From Planctomycetia bacterium (GTDB lineage: Bacteria; Planctomycetota; Planctomycetia; Gemmatales; Gemmataceae): a DNA stretch of 13,287 nucleotides. The notes under the pieces were generated by a model, which was not told the DNA's origin, did not search any database, and saw nothing but the letters and a program-made list of their open reading frames with translations. This document shows positions 7,051 to 13,287 of this stretch, one piece after another; position 1 is the stretch's first letter, and each line of letters starts with the position of its first letter. The stretch is from assembly GCA_025356615.1 (NCBI GenBank), contig JANXSH010000001.1, positions 1-13,287 of the forward strand, read 5' to 3'. Made by a program: the position numbers and the translations under genes.

Positions 7051-7101
7051 CTCGAGTATCGAAAACACTCTGCTCCTTCCCTGCATTCCATCCTCCTTCC
7101 A

Positions 7102-7130
7102 TTGGCCTCGCCTTCGCTCTGGTGTACACT
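7102..7130 (+). promoter_or_regulatory. Candidate promoter for clpS
   Basis: TTGGCC (7102-7107, 4 of 6), a 17-nt spacer, then TACACT (7125-7130, 4 of 6), placed about 63 bp upstream of the clpS ATG. It would give a leader of roughly 55 nt that contains a small hairpin. Based on consensus match only. Confidence 0.4.
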
Positions 7131-7142
7131 AACACCATCCCG

Positions 7143-7163
7143 CCGGGCGTTCTCGCGGCCCGG
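7143..7163 (+). other. Small GC hairpin in the clpS leader
   Basis: A perfect inverted repeat, CCGGGC (7143-7148) and GCCCGG (7158-7163), separated by 9 nt, lies between the candidate promoter and the clpS start. Downstream, ATG 7173 opens a seven-codon frame (MRIDTLR) whose TGA overlaps the clpS ATG as ATGA (7193-7196). This could couple translation or be chance. Confidence 0.35.
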
Positions 7164-7192
7164 CATCATCCCATGAGGATCGACACGCTGAG

Positions 7193-7537
7193 ATGACACG
7201 ATACAACCCCACGCCCGGCATCCTCGCGGCGACGGAAACCGACACGATCGACGAGGTCCGCACGCGCCTGATTCCGCCGTACAACGTCATCCTCCTCAAC
7301 GACGACCACCACTCGATGGAGTTCGTCATGGAGGTGCTGTCCAAGGTTTTGGGGATCGCCGACGAGCGGGCCTTCCAATTCATGATGGAGGCCCACGAGT
7401 CGGGCCGGGCGATCATCTGGACGGGGACGAAGGAGGTCGCCGAGTTGAAGCTGGAGCAGATCCAGTCGATGCACGAAATCCGTCAGAGCGACAACGCCAA
7501 ACTCGGCCCACTCGGCTGCGACATCGAACCCGCCTGA
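7193..7537 (+). CDS. clpS: ClpS-like adaptor of the ClpAP/ClpCP protease
   Basis: A 114-residue adaptor that delivers N-degron substrates to a Clp ATPase in the cytosol. The core PPYNVILLNDDHHSMEFVMEV (28-48) includes the N-degron pocket residues N36, D37, D38 and M42. E-A-H68-E-S-G-R carries the pocket His, and EVAELKLEQI is the usual final helix. Family members typically read LLNDD(Y/H)xxMxFV, so the match is strong. The N-terminal 25 residues are the flexible arm, and the C-terminal 15 residues (after QSMHE) are an extra tail. ATG 7193 is chosen because the core begins shortly after; the best purine-rich site (GAGGAT) is about 14 nt upstream and weak. The next gene starts 16 bp downstream, suggesting an operon. 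No clpA or clpC lies in the window. Confidence 0.9.
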   Translation: MTRYNPTPGILAATETDTIDEVRTRLIPPYNVILLNDDHHSMEFVMEVLSKVLGIADERAFQFMMEAHESGRAIIWTGTKEVAELKLEQIQSMHEIRQSDNAKLGPLGCDIEPA

Positions 7538-7553
7538 CACCACGGAGCATGCC

Positions 7554-8390
7554 ATGAGCCTCGAACCCCTCGCCGTCGGCGTGTGCAGCTGGTCGCTCCA
7601 GGTCGGGAGCGTCCCGGAGCTGTCCTCCCTCCTGACTCGGCTCGTCGTCGATGTCGTGCAAATCGCCTGCGGCGATCCGCATCACGCGGCATGGGCCGAG
7701 GGCGACGCCATGCCAGCCGCCGCCAACGCGGCGGGCTTCCGCATGACGGGGGCGATGCTCGGCTTCCCCGGCGAGGACTACACGACGCCCCAGACGATCC
7801 AACTCAGCGGCGGGTTCGGCAATCCCAAGGACCGCGCGGAGCGCCTCGAGCGCCTCGCCTGGGCGCTGGACCGCACTCGAGCGCTCGGCCTGACGGACCT
7901 CATGCTCCACGCCGGCTTCATCCCCGAACCGCGTGACGCCGACCGGAAGGCGTTCCTCGACACGCTCGGCAAGGTCAGCGCGCTTGCTTCTGCGAAAGGC
8001 ATCACCGTCGCCTTCGAGACGGGGCAGGAGACCGCCGACCTGTTGCGCCTGACGCTCGACGAGTTGAAGTGCAAGAACCTCGGCGTCAACTTCGACCCCG
8101 CGAACATGCCCCTCTACGACAAGGGCGACCCCATCCGGGCCGTCGAGATCCTCGCCCCCGACATCCGCTCGGTCCATGTGAAGGACGCGAATCGGCCCAA
8201 GGTGCCCGGCACCTGGGGCGAGGAAGTCCCCCTCGGCGAGGGCGAGGTCGATATCCGGGCGTTCCTGAAGACGCTGCGAAAAGTCGGATATCGTGGTTCG
8301 CTGTGCATCGAACGCGAAGTCGGCGACCAGGAGGGCCGGATTCGCGACGTGGCGCATGGGATTCGATTCGTGCGGGAGTGTTTGGCGTAG
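7554..8390 (+). CDS. Sugar phosphate isomerase/epimerase family TIM-barrel protein
   Basis: 278 residues of the xylose-isomerase-like / AP-endonuclease-2 barrel superfamily. It has all four expected metal ligands at barrel strand ends: E155 in VAFETG, D181 in GVNFDPANM, H208 in SVHVKD, and E253 in CIERE. CSWSL near the N-terminus is the typical first strand. Such enzymes interconvert keto/aldo sugars or epimers with a divalent metal; the substrate cannot be told from sequence. No signal peptide is seen, so it is probably cytosolic. ATG 7554 has GGAG 6 nt upstream; ATG 7549 is out of frame. It follows clpS by 16 bp and ends just before a large palindrome that may end the transcript. Confidence 0.88.
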   Translation: MSLEPLAVGVCSWSLQVGSVPELSSLLTRLVVDVVQIACGDPHHAAWAEGDAMPAAANAAGFRMTGAMLGFPGEDYTTPQTIQLSGGFGNPKDRAERLERLAWALDRTRALGLTDLMLHAGFIPEPRDADRKAFLDTLGKVSALASAKGITVAFETGQETADLLRLTLDELKCKNLGVNFDPANMPLYDKGDPIRAVEILAPDIRSVHVKDANRPKVPGTWGEEVPLGEGEVDIRAFLKTLRKVGYRGSLCIEREVGDQEGRIRDVAHGIRFVRECLA

Positions 8391-8398
8391 GATCGAGT

Positions 8399-8466
8399 GG
8401 CGAGCGGGGGGTGTAAACGCCCTGGAATGGGTATCGAATCCAGGGCGATTACACGCCCCGCTCGCC
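8399..8466. repeat. 28-bp near-perfect inverted repeat (palindromic element / possible terminator)
   Basis: Arms 8399-8426 and 8439-8466 match as an inverted repeat at 26 of 28 positions, with a 12-nt loop. The arms begin GGCGAGCGGGG and end CGCCCTGGA. It sits 8 bp after the isomerase stop and 18 bp before the lipoprotein ATG. It has no T-tract, so it would be a non-canonical terminator or a stability hairpin. I recall similar GGCGAGCGGGGGGTGTAA palindromes scattered between genes in Gemmata-type genomes, but cannot check that here. Confidence 0.8.
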
Positions 8467-8484
8467 GGGCAAAAGGATAATTTG

Positions 8485-8841
8485 ATGAAACGTTTTGCCG
8501 CTCTCTGCGTTCTCTTCCTGGTGCTCCTCAGCGTCAACGGCTGCGCGAACAACAGCCCCGACGGCCTCTTCGAGCAGCAGATCGCCCTCATCAACGAGCA
8601 GGCCGATGCGATCGAGAAGAATGCTTCACCCTTGGCGGTCGCTGCGATCCACAGGAAACACGAAGAGCTGCTCCTGAAAATGGTCCAACTGAATATCTCC
8701 GACGCGGAGAGGAAGAAACTGACCGATGCGAACAAGGATGCCCTCGAGAAAGCGATGCAGCGCCTTACCGCCGCCACCATGAAGCAGGCTGGCGTTGACC
8801 CGAAGAGCATCTCCCCTTTCGACAAGGACAAAGCGAAGTGA
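8485..8841 (+). CDS. Small predicted lipoprotein, function unknown
   Basis: 118 residues. The N-terminus is a classic lipoprotein signal: M-K-R, a hydrophobic core LCVLFLVLLSV, then VNGC with the lipidated Cys at 20 (Asn at -2 is slightly unusual). The mature part of about 99 residues is highly charged and mostly helical in pattern, with LFEQQIALINEQADAIEKN and DAERKKLTDANKDALEKAMQ, and ends with a Lys/Asp-rich tail. It is presumably anchored at a membrane facing the periplasm. ATG 8485 has AAAAGGA 7 nt upstream. The frame is open further up, but that extension crosses the palindrome and the end of the isomerase gene. No family recognised. Confidence 0.8.
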   Translation: MKRFAALCVLFLVLLSVNGCANNSPDGLFEQQIALINEQADAIEKNASPLAVAAIHRKHEELLLKMVQLNISDAERKKLTDANKDALEKAMQRLTAATMKQAGVDPKSISPFDKDKAK

Positions 8842-8900
8842 TGCGGCCAGCAGCCGAACGCTTGTATCTCGCCCACCCCGGCGTTACAATCCGTTATTAG

Positions 8901-8909
8901 TGTTATACT
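8901..8909 (+). promoter_or_regulatory. Extended -10 promoter for the TA-like pair
   Basis: TGTTATACT: a TG extension one base before TATACT (8904-8909, 5 of 6 consensus). No good -35 box is seen at the usual distance, which is acceptable for extended -10 promoters. It lies 29 bp upstream of the ATG at 8939. The surrounding 8884-8910 is more AT-rich than the rest of the region. Confidence 0.5.
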
Positions 8910-8938
8910 CTCAACACCTCTACTCACGAGGGAGGCCG

Positions 8939-9433
8939 ATGCTAACGCTCCCATCCCTGACGCTGTCGCCGCTGGGACTGCAACTGGAAATCCTGCGGCT
9001 CCAGCCGGCCACTTCCAAGTCCGTTCGCGAACAGGTTCTCGAGGCGATCACTGAGACCATCCGTCAGGGCCGGACCTTTGACGGGATCGTCGGCAAGTGT
9101 TATGACATGGCGCTACTGGGCTACGCGGCTGATGCGTCCCCGTTTCGCGATTCACTGTTCGCCTCGTTCGAGAACATCAAGGCGTTCATGGGTGAACTGG
9201 CCCATGAGGCGCGGAGAGCGAACGTGACGGGGCCGGAAGTCGAGTCCCTCGAGGCCGAGGCAGCGTCCCTGGGGCGGAAATTGGAGCGACTCCGCGCTTC
9301 GTGGCGGACTCCAGACGATCTCGAAGACCTAGCGGCCCAAGCCCTCGTCCCCTCCGACGAGGAGTTGCGTTCCATCCGCGACGCGCTGCCTTTCCCACAG
9401 GCGTGGCTGGAGCCGGGGCTGAAACCCTTCTGA
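8939..9433 (+). CDS. Unrecognised protein paired with a MazF-like gene, possible antitoxin
   Basis: 164 residues from ATG 8939, preceded by GAGGGAGG a few nt upstream. An in-frame ATG 48 codons earlier overlaps the lipoprotein gene and is rejected. Visible features: a short hydrophobic start (LTLPSLTLSPLGLQLEIL); a helical region VREQVLEAITETIRQG; an amphipathic region FENIKAFMGELAHEARRANV; a probable coiled segment VESLEAEAASLGRKLERLR (about 101-119); and an acidic stretch DDLEDLAAQALVPSDEELRSI. No DNA-binding motif or known domain is recognised. It ends 5 bp before the PemK/MazF-like gene, and this order (unknown protein first, toxin-like second) is typical of type II toxin-antitoxin operons. 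The antitoxin role is inferred from position only. Confidence 0.7.
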   Translation: MLTLPSLTLSPLGLQLEILRLQPATSKSVREQVLEAITETIRQGRTFDGIVGKCYDMALLGYAADASPFRDSLFASFENIKAFMGELAHEARRANVTGPEVESLEAEAASLGRKLERLRASWRTPDDLEDLAAQALVPSDEELRSIRDALPFPQAWLEPGLKPF

Positions 9434-9438
9434 GGTCG

Positions 9439-9810
9439 ATGATGTCCTCGCCATGCTTCGGACGCATCGTTTGGGTGGTAATCCCTGACTCGAGGGGGCT
9501 GATTCGTGAGCGCCACCCCGCAATAATCTTGTCGTCGAACGATCGGATCAGTGTCGGCGGGCGCGTCTGGCTCGTCGGCATCTCAACGAAATCCAACCTT
9601 GCGCCCGCAGAGGTCCAGACGGAGATGCAGTACGACCCACGCGGCAACTGCCGGAGCGGGTTGAGGGAGCAGTGCTGGGCCGTCTCGACGTGGCTCGTCG
9701 AGGTTGAAATCGCCGAAATCGAGGACTACGCGGGAACCGTCAAGGGTACGACGATGGCCGAACTCATCGGGAAGATCCCGCCCACGAAGGTGCGGTCCGT
9801 GGGATTGTGA
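9439..9810 (+). CDS. PemK/MazF-like protein, possible type II toxin (endoribonuclease fold)
   Basis: 123 residues from ATG 9439. ATG 9442 is immediately next and has better spacing from GAGG at 9432-9435. The pattern fits the PemK/MazF barrel: an opening strand GRIVWVVIPDSRG (8-20); RERHPAIIL (23-31), where RPxxVL is the usual motif with the catalytic Arg region; WLVGISTK (44-51); then QCWAVSTWLVEV (78-89) and an Ile-rich end with GTVKGTTMAELIGKI. In this family the enzyme cleaves single-stranded mRNA and is blocked by its antitoxin. Here H replaces the first Pro-adjacent residue of the common RP motif (RHP), so activity is uncertain. It starts 5 bp after its partner and ends 79 bp before the caspase-kinase gene, same strand. 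Confidence 0.65.
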   Translation: MMSSPCFGRIVWVVIPDSRGLIRERHPAIILSSNDRISVGGRVWLVGISTKSNLAPAEVQTEMQYDPRGNCRSGLREQCWAVSTWLVEVEIAEIEDYAGTVKGTTMAELIGKIPPTKVRSVGL

Positions 9811-9889
9811 CGCCGACGACCCGCCGCCTCGTAAACGAGAAGGTGTTGCGTCCAATCTCCCCGCCTCGCCCGCCACTCGGGGAATGATT

Positions 9890-12800
9890 ATGCCTCCCGT
9901 CTTTCCGCGAAACGCCGCCGCACTGCTCATCGGCATCGGTCAGTACGACCGGGCCGACGACATCACGAGCCTGCCTTACGCGGCCCGCGACGCGCGGAGC
10001 TTCGCCAAGATGCTCACCGACGCCGAGGTGTGCGGCTTCCCGCGCGACCGGATCGCGCTGTTGACCGACCGAAAGGCGAGCCGGGCTGCGATCGATCGGC
10101 ACCTCTCACGCTGGCTGCCGGGCCAGGCGCGCGGGGCGGAGCTGGTCGTCCTCTACTTCGCGGGGCACGGCGTCGTCGAGTCGGTGGCCGGTCGCGACGA
10201 AGGCTATCTCGTCCCGTGGGACGCCGACCCGCAAAACATCGTCCGCGACGGCATCGCCATGAGCGACGTGGCACGATGGATCGACGCGCTCCAGGCCGAC
10301 GCCGTCGTCGTCTGCCTCGACTGCTGTCACGCGGGCGGCATCTTGCCGCGCGACGGCGTGACGCTGCGCGGAGACCGCGACATGGCGATCCAGCCGTCGG
10401 TGATCCAGCGACTCGGCGGGCGGGGCCGGTTCCTGCTCGCCTCCTGCGATCGGGGCCAGAAGTCGATCGAGTCGGAGGAGTTGCGGCACGGACTCTTCAC
10501 CTACCACCTCCTGCGCGGCCTCAGCGGCGCGGGCGACCGCGACGGCGACGGCTACGTCAGCATCGCGGAGTTGTTCGCTTACGTCGCCGCAGCGGTCAGC
10601 GAAGACGCCCGGACCCAGTACCACCGCGAGCAAACGCCCTGGACCAGCGCGACGTACAACGGCGATGTCCTGCTCAGCGCCGTCCGCCGTAAGACGAAGA
10701 CCATCCCGCCAGCCCCATCGACGAAGGAGGACGATCCGGCCCAGCCCACCACGGCGGAGGACGACGGCCTCATCGGCCCCCTGCGTCGGCTCCGCAAGCA
10801 ACCGAACCTCGCGGAACTACCCTTCATCTTCCGCCACCTCGCCCACCGGAGCGAGGGAGTCCGCAAACAGGCCCACAAGGCGCTCTCCGCTTGTCCGTGG
10901 GAGCAAGTGTGCCGGGCCGCCGAGGATCTCGCACGCCGCGAAGCGCCGACGATCCTCGACATCCTCGACGGCCTCGCCGCGCTCGAGACGCACGTCCGGG
11001 TGATCGCGCTCCTCGACAAACTCGCCAGCCTACTCCGTGGGACGCCACGCGATCGCGCGGTCTGGTTGCTCGATCGGAAGCGACTCGCCGGGGATAAGGA
11101 TCGCCTGGCCGAGGTCTTCCGGGCCAGTCACGGGGGCGAGATCCTGCGCGTCCTGGGGCCGGGCACCTACACCGGGGCGTATCTCGCACGCCTCGCCGAC
11201 ACGGGGTTGGAGGTCGTCGTCCGCGTCCTTCGGCCCGAATTCGCGGCCCAGCCGATGATCCGCGCCCACTTCGTCGAGCTGGGCGTCCGGGCGGTCCGCC
11301 TCGTCCACCACAACCTCGTCCTGACGCGCGACGCCCGCGCCTTCCCCGATCGCGGACTCTACTTCACCGTTCGCGACTACATCGCCGGCGCGACCCTCCG
11401 CGAGGTTCTCGAATCGGGGCGACGGTTCGACCCGATGCAGTCGTGCAAGATCCTCCGCCAGATCCTCGAGGCGCTCTCGCCACTACACCGCGACGGGCTT
11501 ACGCACGGCGGCATCAAGCCGTCGAACGTCTTCCTGACGCGCGACAATCACGTCATCCTCGGCGAGCCGTCGCTCCCGATCCCCGCCTCGGGGTACGACC
11601 TGCCACGGCTGGCGTATGACTTCCGCTACGCGCCGCCGGAACTCTTTCGCGGGCCGAACCAGGCGAACCCCGCGTCGGACTTCTACGCACTGGGTTGCGT
11701 TGCCCACGAACTATTCCGGGGCGAGCCGCCCTTCGTCTCGGACAACCACTACGAGTTGATCGCTCGCCACGACCGCGACCCGATCCCCGCAGCGCGAGAC
11801 GCCTCCGAACCATCAGCAATCGATGATTGGCTGCGAATCGCCCTGGCGAAGGCGTCCGGTGCGAGGTTCGCCGACCTCGACGCGGCTCGTGCTGCCCTGA
11901 CGCGGCTCGAACACGACCTCCGAGAGCCGCCGGTCGTTGAAGATAGAGCGCGAAAGTCATCGTCTCCTGGATCGCCGATGGAGACGGTCGCGGGCATCAT
12001 CAGCGACGCGCCTTCCTCGGTCCACCTCATGCACGAACAGTCGCTCATGGACCTCGCGGATCGCCAATCGCTGATGCGACTGACCAATCCGCCGAATCTG
12101 ACCATCGACCCCGAAGCGATGGGAGGGGCGAGACACGAAGGGCCGTCGAGCGCTCGCCCGGAGATTCCAGGCTATCGCTTCGTCCGATTGCTGGGCCAGG
12201 GCGGCATGGGTGTCGTCTTCGAGGCGATCCAGGAGTCTCTCGAGCGCCCGGTGGCGATCAAGGTCATCAGCCAATCGTACTCGAACGAGGAGTCCCGACG
12301 CCGATTCTTGACCGAGGCGAGGGCCTTGGCGGCCGTCCCGCACCCGAACATCGTCGCGGTCTACGACTTCGGCGAGCGCGAGGGTGCTCCCTACCTGGTC
12401 ATGGAGTATTGCCCCGGCGGCAGCCTCTCGCAGAGGCTCGGCGGGACTCCCATGTCGTCGCAACCGGCGGCGAGTCTGATGGGCCAGATCGCCCTCGGCG
12501 TCCAGGCCGCCCACACGGCAGGCATCTTGCATCGGGACTTGAAGCCGGGGAACATCCTCTTCACGGCGGACGGGACGCCGAAGATCACCGATTTCGGCCT
12601 GGCCCGTCTCGGCGAGCGGTCCGCTGGGGCGACCATGATCGGTGCCGTGATGGGGACGCCGAGTTATATGTCCCCCGAACAGGCCCAGGGACTCTCGGAC
12701 CTCGGCCCGACGACTGACGTGTACAGCCTCGGCGCGACGCTCTACGAATGCCTCACCGGGCGACCGCCGTTCCGCTCCGAGTCGGTCATGGACACGCTCA

Positions 12801-13009
12801 TGAAGGTCATGAGCGAGGATCCCGTCTCCCCGCGCCAACTCGTGCCGAACGTCCCGCGCGACCTGGAAGCGATCTGCCTCCGCTGCCTCCAGAAAGACCC
12901 CACGAAGCGGTACGCCAGCGCCGAGGAGCTGGCCGCCGACCTGGAGCGCGTCGCCACCGGCGAGCCGATCGCTACACGCTCCAGGCGGCGCTGGTGGCCG
13001 TTTGGGTGA
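9890..13009 (+). CDS. Caspase-family protease fused to a pseudokinase and a Ser/Thr protein kinase
   Basis: 1039 residues from ATG 9890, chosen because GGGGA lies 6 nt upstream and AALLIGIGQY, the first caspase strand, follows at once. An upstream frame extension to 9704 overlaps the MazF-like gene and is rejected. Residues about 1-265 are a peptidase C14 (caspase) domain with catalytic His93 in YFAGHG and Cys146 in DCCHAGG, plus a canonical EF-hand-type loop DRDGDGYVSIAE (216-227). About 290-415 is a helical, HEAT-like stretch. About 415-685 is a kinase fold with lost catalytic residues: Arg445 for the VAIK Lys, H539-G-G for HRD, and G558-E-P for DFG. A linker follows (repeat QSLM at 717 and 726). 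About 762-1025 is an intact Hanks-type kinase: GQGGMG at 769-774, Lys791, HRDLKPGN at 881-888, DFG at 901-903, SPE at 928-930. It ends RRRWWPFG with no membrane segment, so it is probably cytosolic. It may couple protein phosphorylation to proteolysis; substrates are unknown. Confidence 0.93.
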   Translation: MPPVFPRNAAALLIGIGQYDRADDITSLPYAARDARSFAKMLTDAEVCGFPRDRIALLTDRKASRAAIDRHLSRWLPGQARGAELVVLYFAGHGVVESVAGRDEGYLVPWDADPQNIVRDGIAMSDVARWIDALQADAVVVCLDCCHAGGILPRDGVTLRGDRDMAIQPSVIQRLGGRGRFLLASCDRGQKSIESEELRHGLFTYHLLRGLSGAGDRDGDGYVSIAELFAYVAAAVSEDARTQYHREQTPWTSATYNGDVLLSAVRRKTKTIPPAPSTKEDDPAQPTTAEDDGLIGPLRRLRKQPNLAELPFIFRHLAHRSEGVRKQAHKALSACPWEQVCRAAEDLARREAPTILDILDGLAALETHVRVIALLDKLASLLRGTPRDRAVWLLDRKRLAGDKDRLAEVFRASHGGEILRVLGPGTYTGAYLARLADTGLEVVVRVLRPEFAAQPMIRAHFVELGVRAVRLVHHNLVLTRDARAFPDRGLYFTVRDYIAGATLREVLESGRRFDPMQSCKILRQILEALSPLHRDGLTHGGIKPSNVFLTRDNHVILGEPSLPIPASGYDLPRLAYDFRYAPPELFRGPNQANPASDFYALGCVAHELFRGEPPFVSDNHYELIARHDRDPIPAARDASEPSAIDDWLRIALAKASGARFADLDAARAALTRLEHDLREPPVVEDRARKSSSPGSPMETVAGIISDAPSSVHLMHEQSLMDLADRQSLMRLTNPPNLTIDPEAMGGARHEGPSSARPEIPGYRFVRLLGQGGMGVVFEAIQESLERPVAIKVISQSYSNEESRRRFLTEARALAAVPHPNIVAVYDFGEREGAPYLVMEYCPGGSLSQRLGGTPMSSQPAASLMGQIALGVQAAHTAGILHRDLKPGNILFTADGTPKITDFGLARLGERSAGATMIGAVMGTPSYMSPEQAQGLSDLGPTTDVYSLGATLYECLTGRPPFRSESVMDTLMKVMSEDPVSPRQLVPNVPRDLEAICLRCLQKDPTKRYASAEELAADLERVATGEPIATRSRRRWWPFG

Positions 13010-13044
13010 GAGACGAGGGAAAGTCCCTTGGTATCGATCTCATG

Positions 13045-13072
13045 GGGGGGAGCGGTGCCGGTCGCTCCCCCC
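13045..13072 (+). terminator. GC-rich hairpin after the caspase-kinase gene
   Basis: A perfect 10-bp inverted repeat, GGGGGGAGCG (13045-13054) and CGCTCCCCCC (13063-13072), with an 8-nt loop, 35 bp after the stop codon. Only a weak T stretch (ATTTC) follows. Placement and stability suggest a terminator or 3'-end protector. Confidence 0.6.
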
Positions 13073-13092
13073 GCATTTCATGGGGACTACGT

Positions 13093-13223
13093 TAGGTCGT
13101 GTGGACAATTACCATCGTAACCACAATCCTCACAAGAACTTACGGACGATTCTCGCGGGCGAATGTATTCTGCGCAAATCGCTTCGTTATAAGGACTTGC
13201 GCGGTAATTGTCCACACGACCTA
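13093..13223. mobile_element. 131-bp MITE-like element with perfect 21-bp terminal inverted repeats
   Basis: The ends 13093-13113 and 13203-13223 are exact reverse complements over 21 bp. Read inward they start TAGGTCGTGTGG and finish AATTACC. Both outer ends are TA, as left by elements that duplicate a TA target (Tc1/mariner/IS630-like), so the mobile part may be the 127 bp inside with a TA duplication. The 89-bp interior is more AT-rich than the neighbouring genes and holds no credible ORF. It contains two related words, AAGAACTTACG (near 13136) and AAGGACTTGCG (near 13192). It is best read as a non-autonomous element or an internally deleted IS. The parent family is unknown. Confidence 0.65.
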
Positions 13224-13287
13224 GTCCGGTCTTCTCCGTCACAACCATTTGCGCCCCGTCGTCCGGTGCCCGCGCAATTCCCCGACG

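Noticed and set aside
7005..7199. 64-codon minus-strand frame in the clpS-HNH intergenic region
   Set aside because: No recognisable motif; it overlaps candidate promoters on both strands and lacks a suitable ribosome site at its start.
8293..8484. Upstream extension of the lipoprotein frame
   Set aside because: It overlaps the isomerase gene and the large palindrome; the lipoprotein signal begins at ATG 8485 with a good ribosome site.
7413..8954. 513-codon minus-strand open frame opposite the isomerase and lipoprotein genes
   Set aside because: It lies antisense to clearly coding genes with conserved catalytic residues and crosses the palindrome; low-complexity composition typical of high-GC shadow frames.
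9704..9889. Upstream extension of the caspase-kinase frame by 62 codons
   Set aside because: It overlaps the end of the MazF-like gene, has an Arg/Pro/Ser-rich sequence, and the ribosome site GGGGA fits ATG 9890.
11957..12838. 293-codon minus-strand open frame opposite the active kinase domain
   Set aside because: The plus strand encodes an intact kinase across the whole span; the antisense frame is an Arg/Asp-rich shadow.
13224..13287. Right edge of the window
   Set aside because: Too short to judge; no start codon with a ribosome site, repeat or RNA gene was seen.
1..13287. CRISPR arrays, tRNA or rRNA genes
   Set aside because: Looked for regularly spaced repeats, tRNA cloverleaf/GTTCRA-type segments and rRNA-like conserved stretches; none was found. 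The only tandem repeats are short heptamers.

Overview
This is a high-GC bacterial window. It most resembles a planctomycete of the Gemmata/Isosphaera type. That placement is inferred from gene content: a bacterial caspase fused to Ser/Thr kinase domains, a planctomycete-style ClpS and sugar-isomerase pair, small zinc-motif membrane proteins, and palindromic intergenic repeats. No rRNA, tRNA or CRISPR array was seen.

Left edge (1-1287): the 3' end of an IS1-like insertion sequence abuts the broken remains of a GIY-YIG nuclease gene on the minus strand. The nuclease gene also carries an in-frame TGA. Core block (1343-5983), all on the minus strand: a near-perfect sigma-70 promoter at 5956-5983 reads into argB, then argD and argF. 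These are followed by a small zinc-motif membrane protein and rph (RNase PH). The arg genes cover acetylglutamate kinase, acetylornithine aminotransferase and ornithine carbamoyltransferase. The argB-argD gap is filled by heptamer repeats that fold into a long nested hairpin, and the same heptamer recurs at the end of argF.

Middle (6010-8841): a two-gene minus-strand cassette overlaps by 4 bp and encodes an HNH endonuclease and a possible partner protein. A divergent intergenic region of 215 bp (6978-7192) holds candidate promoters facing both ways. On the plus strand come clpS, a metal-dependent TIM-barrel sugar isomerase, a 28-bp near-perfect inverted repeat, and a short lipoprotein.

Right part (8901-13287), plus strand: an extended -10 promoter precedes a tight pair made of an unrecognised 164-aa protein and a PemK/MazF-like protein, which looks like a toxin-antitoxin module. 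A 1039-aa protein follows 79 bp later, with the order caspase, helical region, degenerate pseudokinase, intact kinase. A GC-rich hairpin closes it. A 131-bp MITE-like element with perfect 21-bp inverted ends and flanking TA follows. Nothing was recognised in 13224-13287.

The window mixes housekeeping metabolism (arginine, RNA maturation, proteolysis) with accessory material: an IS, a MITE, two nuclease genes, a TA-like pair and the caspase-kinase. The most unusual item is the caspase-pseudokinase-kinase fusion directly downstream of the TA-like pair.
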